Shown here: one piece after another, positions 49,470 through 50,015 of the stretch
Layout: every line of letters starts with the position of its first letter
Position numbering within the stretch: position 1 is the stretch's first letter
The notes under the pieces: generated by a model
Told to the model about the DNA's origin: nothing
The model's input: only the letters and a program-made list of their open reading frames with translations
The model's database searches: none
Assembly: GCA_903893625.1 (NCBI GenBank)
Contig: CAITND010000048.1
Location: 1 to 50,015, forward strand
Origin: an uncultured Oscillatoriales cyanobacterium
Lineage (GTDB): Bacteria > Cyanobacteriota > Cyanobacteriia > Cyanobacteriales > Microcoleaceae
DNA length: 50,015 nucleotides
Direction of reading: 5' to 3'
Position numbers and translations under genes: made by a program

Positions 49470-49825
49470 CTTCCTCTAACCTAAAAGAAACTGTTGACAA
49501 TTTAATCATTGAATTTTAAGTATTAAAACTATCACCAACGCCAGCACCGTTGAGTCCTCACCTCATCTGAAGGTAGAGTAAACCTCAACTTATGGTAGTG
49601 AACAGACTCCCGACTGACAGAAGGCCTTGCACTCAGGCAAGCTAAGTATTTAATACTAACTTTTGTTTCTGATTTTACCAGAAGGGGATCATCCCCACAA
49701 GGCTTAATCTGAATTTGACACTCCCCCGTCACAGCGTGAGCTTGACTTGTGTTCAAAATTTAGGCTTAAAAGGGAACAGGGAACAGGGGTAATACTTCTG
49801 GTTGTTTCATATCAGTATTAAAATG
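49470..49825 (-). mobile_element. Possible remnant of an IS200/IS605-type element upstream of prk
   Basis: TTGACACTCCCCC at 49716-49728, in minus orientation, has the form of a TnpB-element right end, and the preceding 180 bp contain several small palindromes and no credible protein. The 74-residue frame across it shows no family signature. The prk promoter must also lie in this region. The identification rests on a short motif and is weak. Confidence 0.3.
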
Positions 49826-49851
49826 TTACAACCTATTTAGGATTGCTATAT
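49826..49851. repeat. 26-bp copy of the 17.8-kb inverted-repeat element end
   Basis: TTACAACCTATTTAGGATTG-CTATAT is the exact complement of 17814-17839. No second end is seen nearby, so it is a solitary terminal remnant. Confidence 0.8.
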
Positions 49852-49887
49852 ATCTAGGTTTACCCGCTTGGGGTCAGGTAATTGTCA

Positions 49888-50015
49888 TCAGATTGACACT
49901 CTCAGGTCTGAAGACACCCTCGATTCTAACTTCAACCTAGATACGTGCTGCGACCAAGGTTTCCCCAAGCAGAGTAGAGGTTTCCAGTCCATTAGCGTTA
50001 CTTCGGGATTGCCCA
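49888..50015 (-). mobile_element. Right end of an IS200/IS605 TnpB-type element running out of the window
   Basis: GATTGACACTCTCAGGTCTGAAGACACCCTCGATTCT has the same right-end word (TTGACACTCTCAGGTCTGAAGAC) as 33754-33776. In this orientation tnpB and the left end would lie beyond the right border of the window. The remaining 90 bp are the expected guide-RNA-like region. No tnpB codons are visible yet. Confidence 0.45.

Noticed and set aside
49532-49756. 74-residue minus-strand ORF upstream of prk
   Set aside because: No family pattern; the sequence looks like non-coding transposon-end DNA with small palindromes.

Overview
The window looks like chromosomal DNA of a filamentous, non-heterocystous cyanobacterium of the Oscillatoriales (Planktothrix/Microcoleus-like). 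The supporting signs are a phosphoribulokinase gene with the cyanobacterial Cys19/Cys41 redox pair, a phytol-kinase-like gene, several protein families seen mainly in cyanobacteria (DUF1802, DUF4278, DUF6761-like, PEP-CTERM), many GCGATCGC (HIP1) octamers, heptanucleotide tandem repeats between genes, and an AT-rich base composition. The genus is inference.

Layout. Bases 1-33640 are mostly core genome: a BolA-Grx4 iron-sulfur pair, a protease-TPR protein, hisF, a divergent rubrerythrin/PerR-like pair around a perfect palindrome, tRNA-Ala, a P-loop ATPase, a 1202-residue membrane protein, a PsiE-like protein, phytol kinase, tRNA-Ser, a plant-type ferredoxin, a nuclease-like lipoprotein, inositol monophosphatase, a pnuC-nadR salvage operon, an aldo/keto reductase, a PEP-CTERM protein, a GTPase, Uma2, an M23-like protein that appears to lack its catalytic core, a second ferredoxin, TolC, an MBL hydrolase, ribF and a MoxR ATPase. 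Small decayed fragments lie between these genes (TetR, glycosyltransferase), as do small inverted-repeat elements.

Bases 33640-38720 form an accessory island. It holds toxin-antitoxin-like pairs (DUF433/DUF5615, RelB-like/RelE-like, HicB/HicA), an HNH endonuclease with a small partner, a PD-(D/E)XK-like protein of unknown role, ParE and XisI remnants, an interrupted TnpB-type transposon end, and repeated intergenic blocks. GCATAAC occurs soon after the stop codon of four modules, and one of these copies lies in an attC-like imperfect palindrome. Next come cydAB (cytochrome bd quinol oxidase) and a second, frameshifted HicA copy.

Bases 42061-44536 carry an unknown protein, an ankyrin protein and a SagB-type oxidoreductase on one strand. 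Bases 44665-46937 carry four unfamiliar genes on the minus strand, divergent from an XRE/ImmA-IrrE pair across a region rich in TCAA/TTGA palindromes. The window closes with prk and ends of IS200/IS605-like elements.

All assignments come from reading the sequence and from memory of protein families. No database search was run. Start codons were chosen by eye from ribosome-binding-site position and family length.
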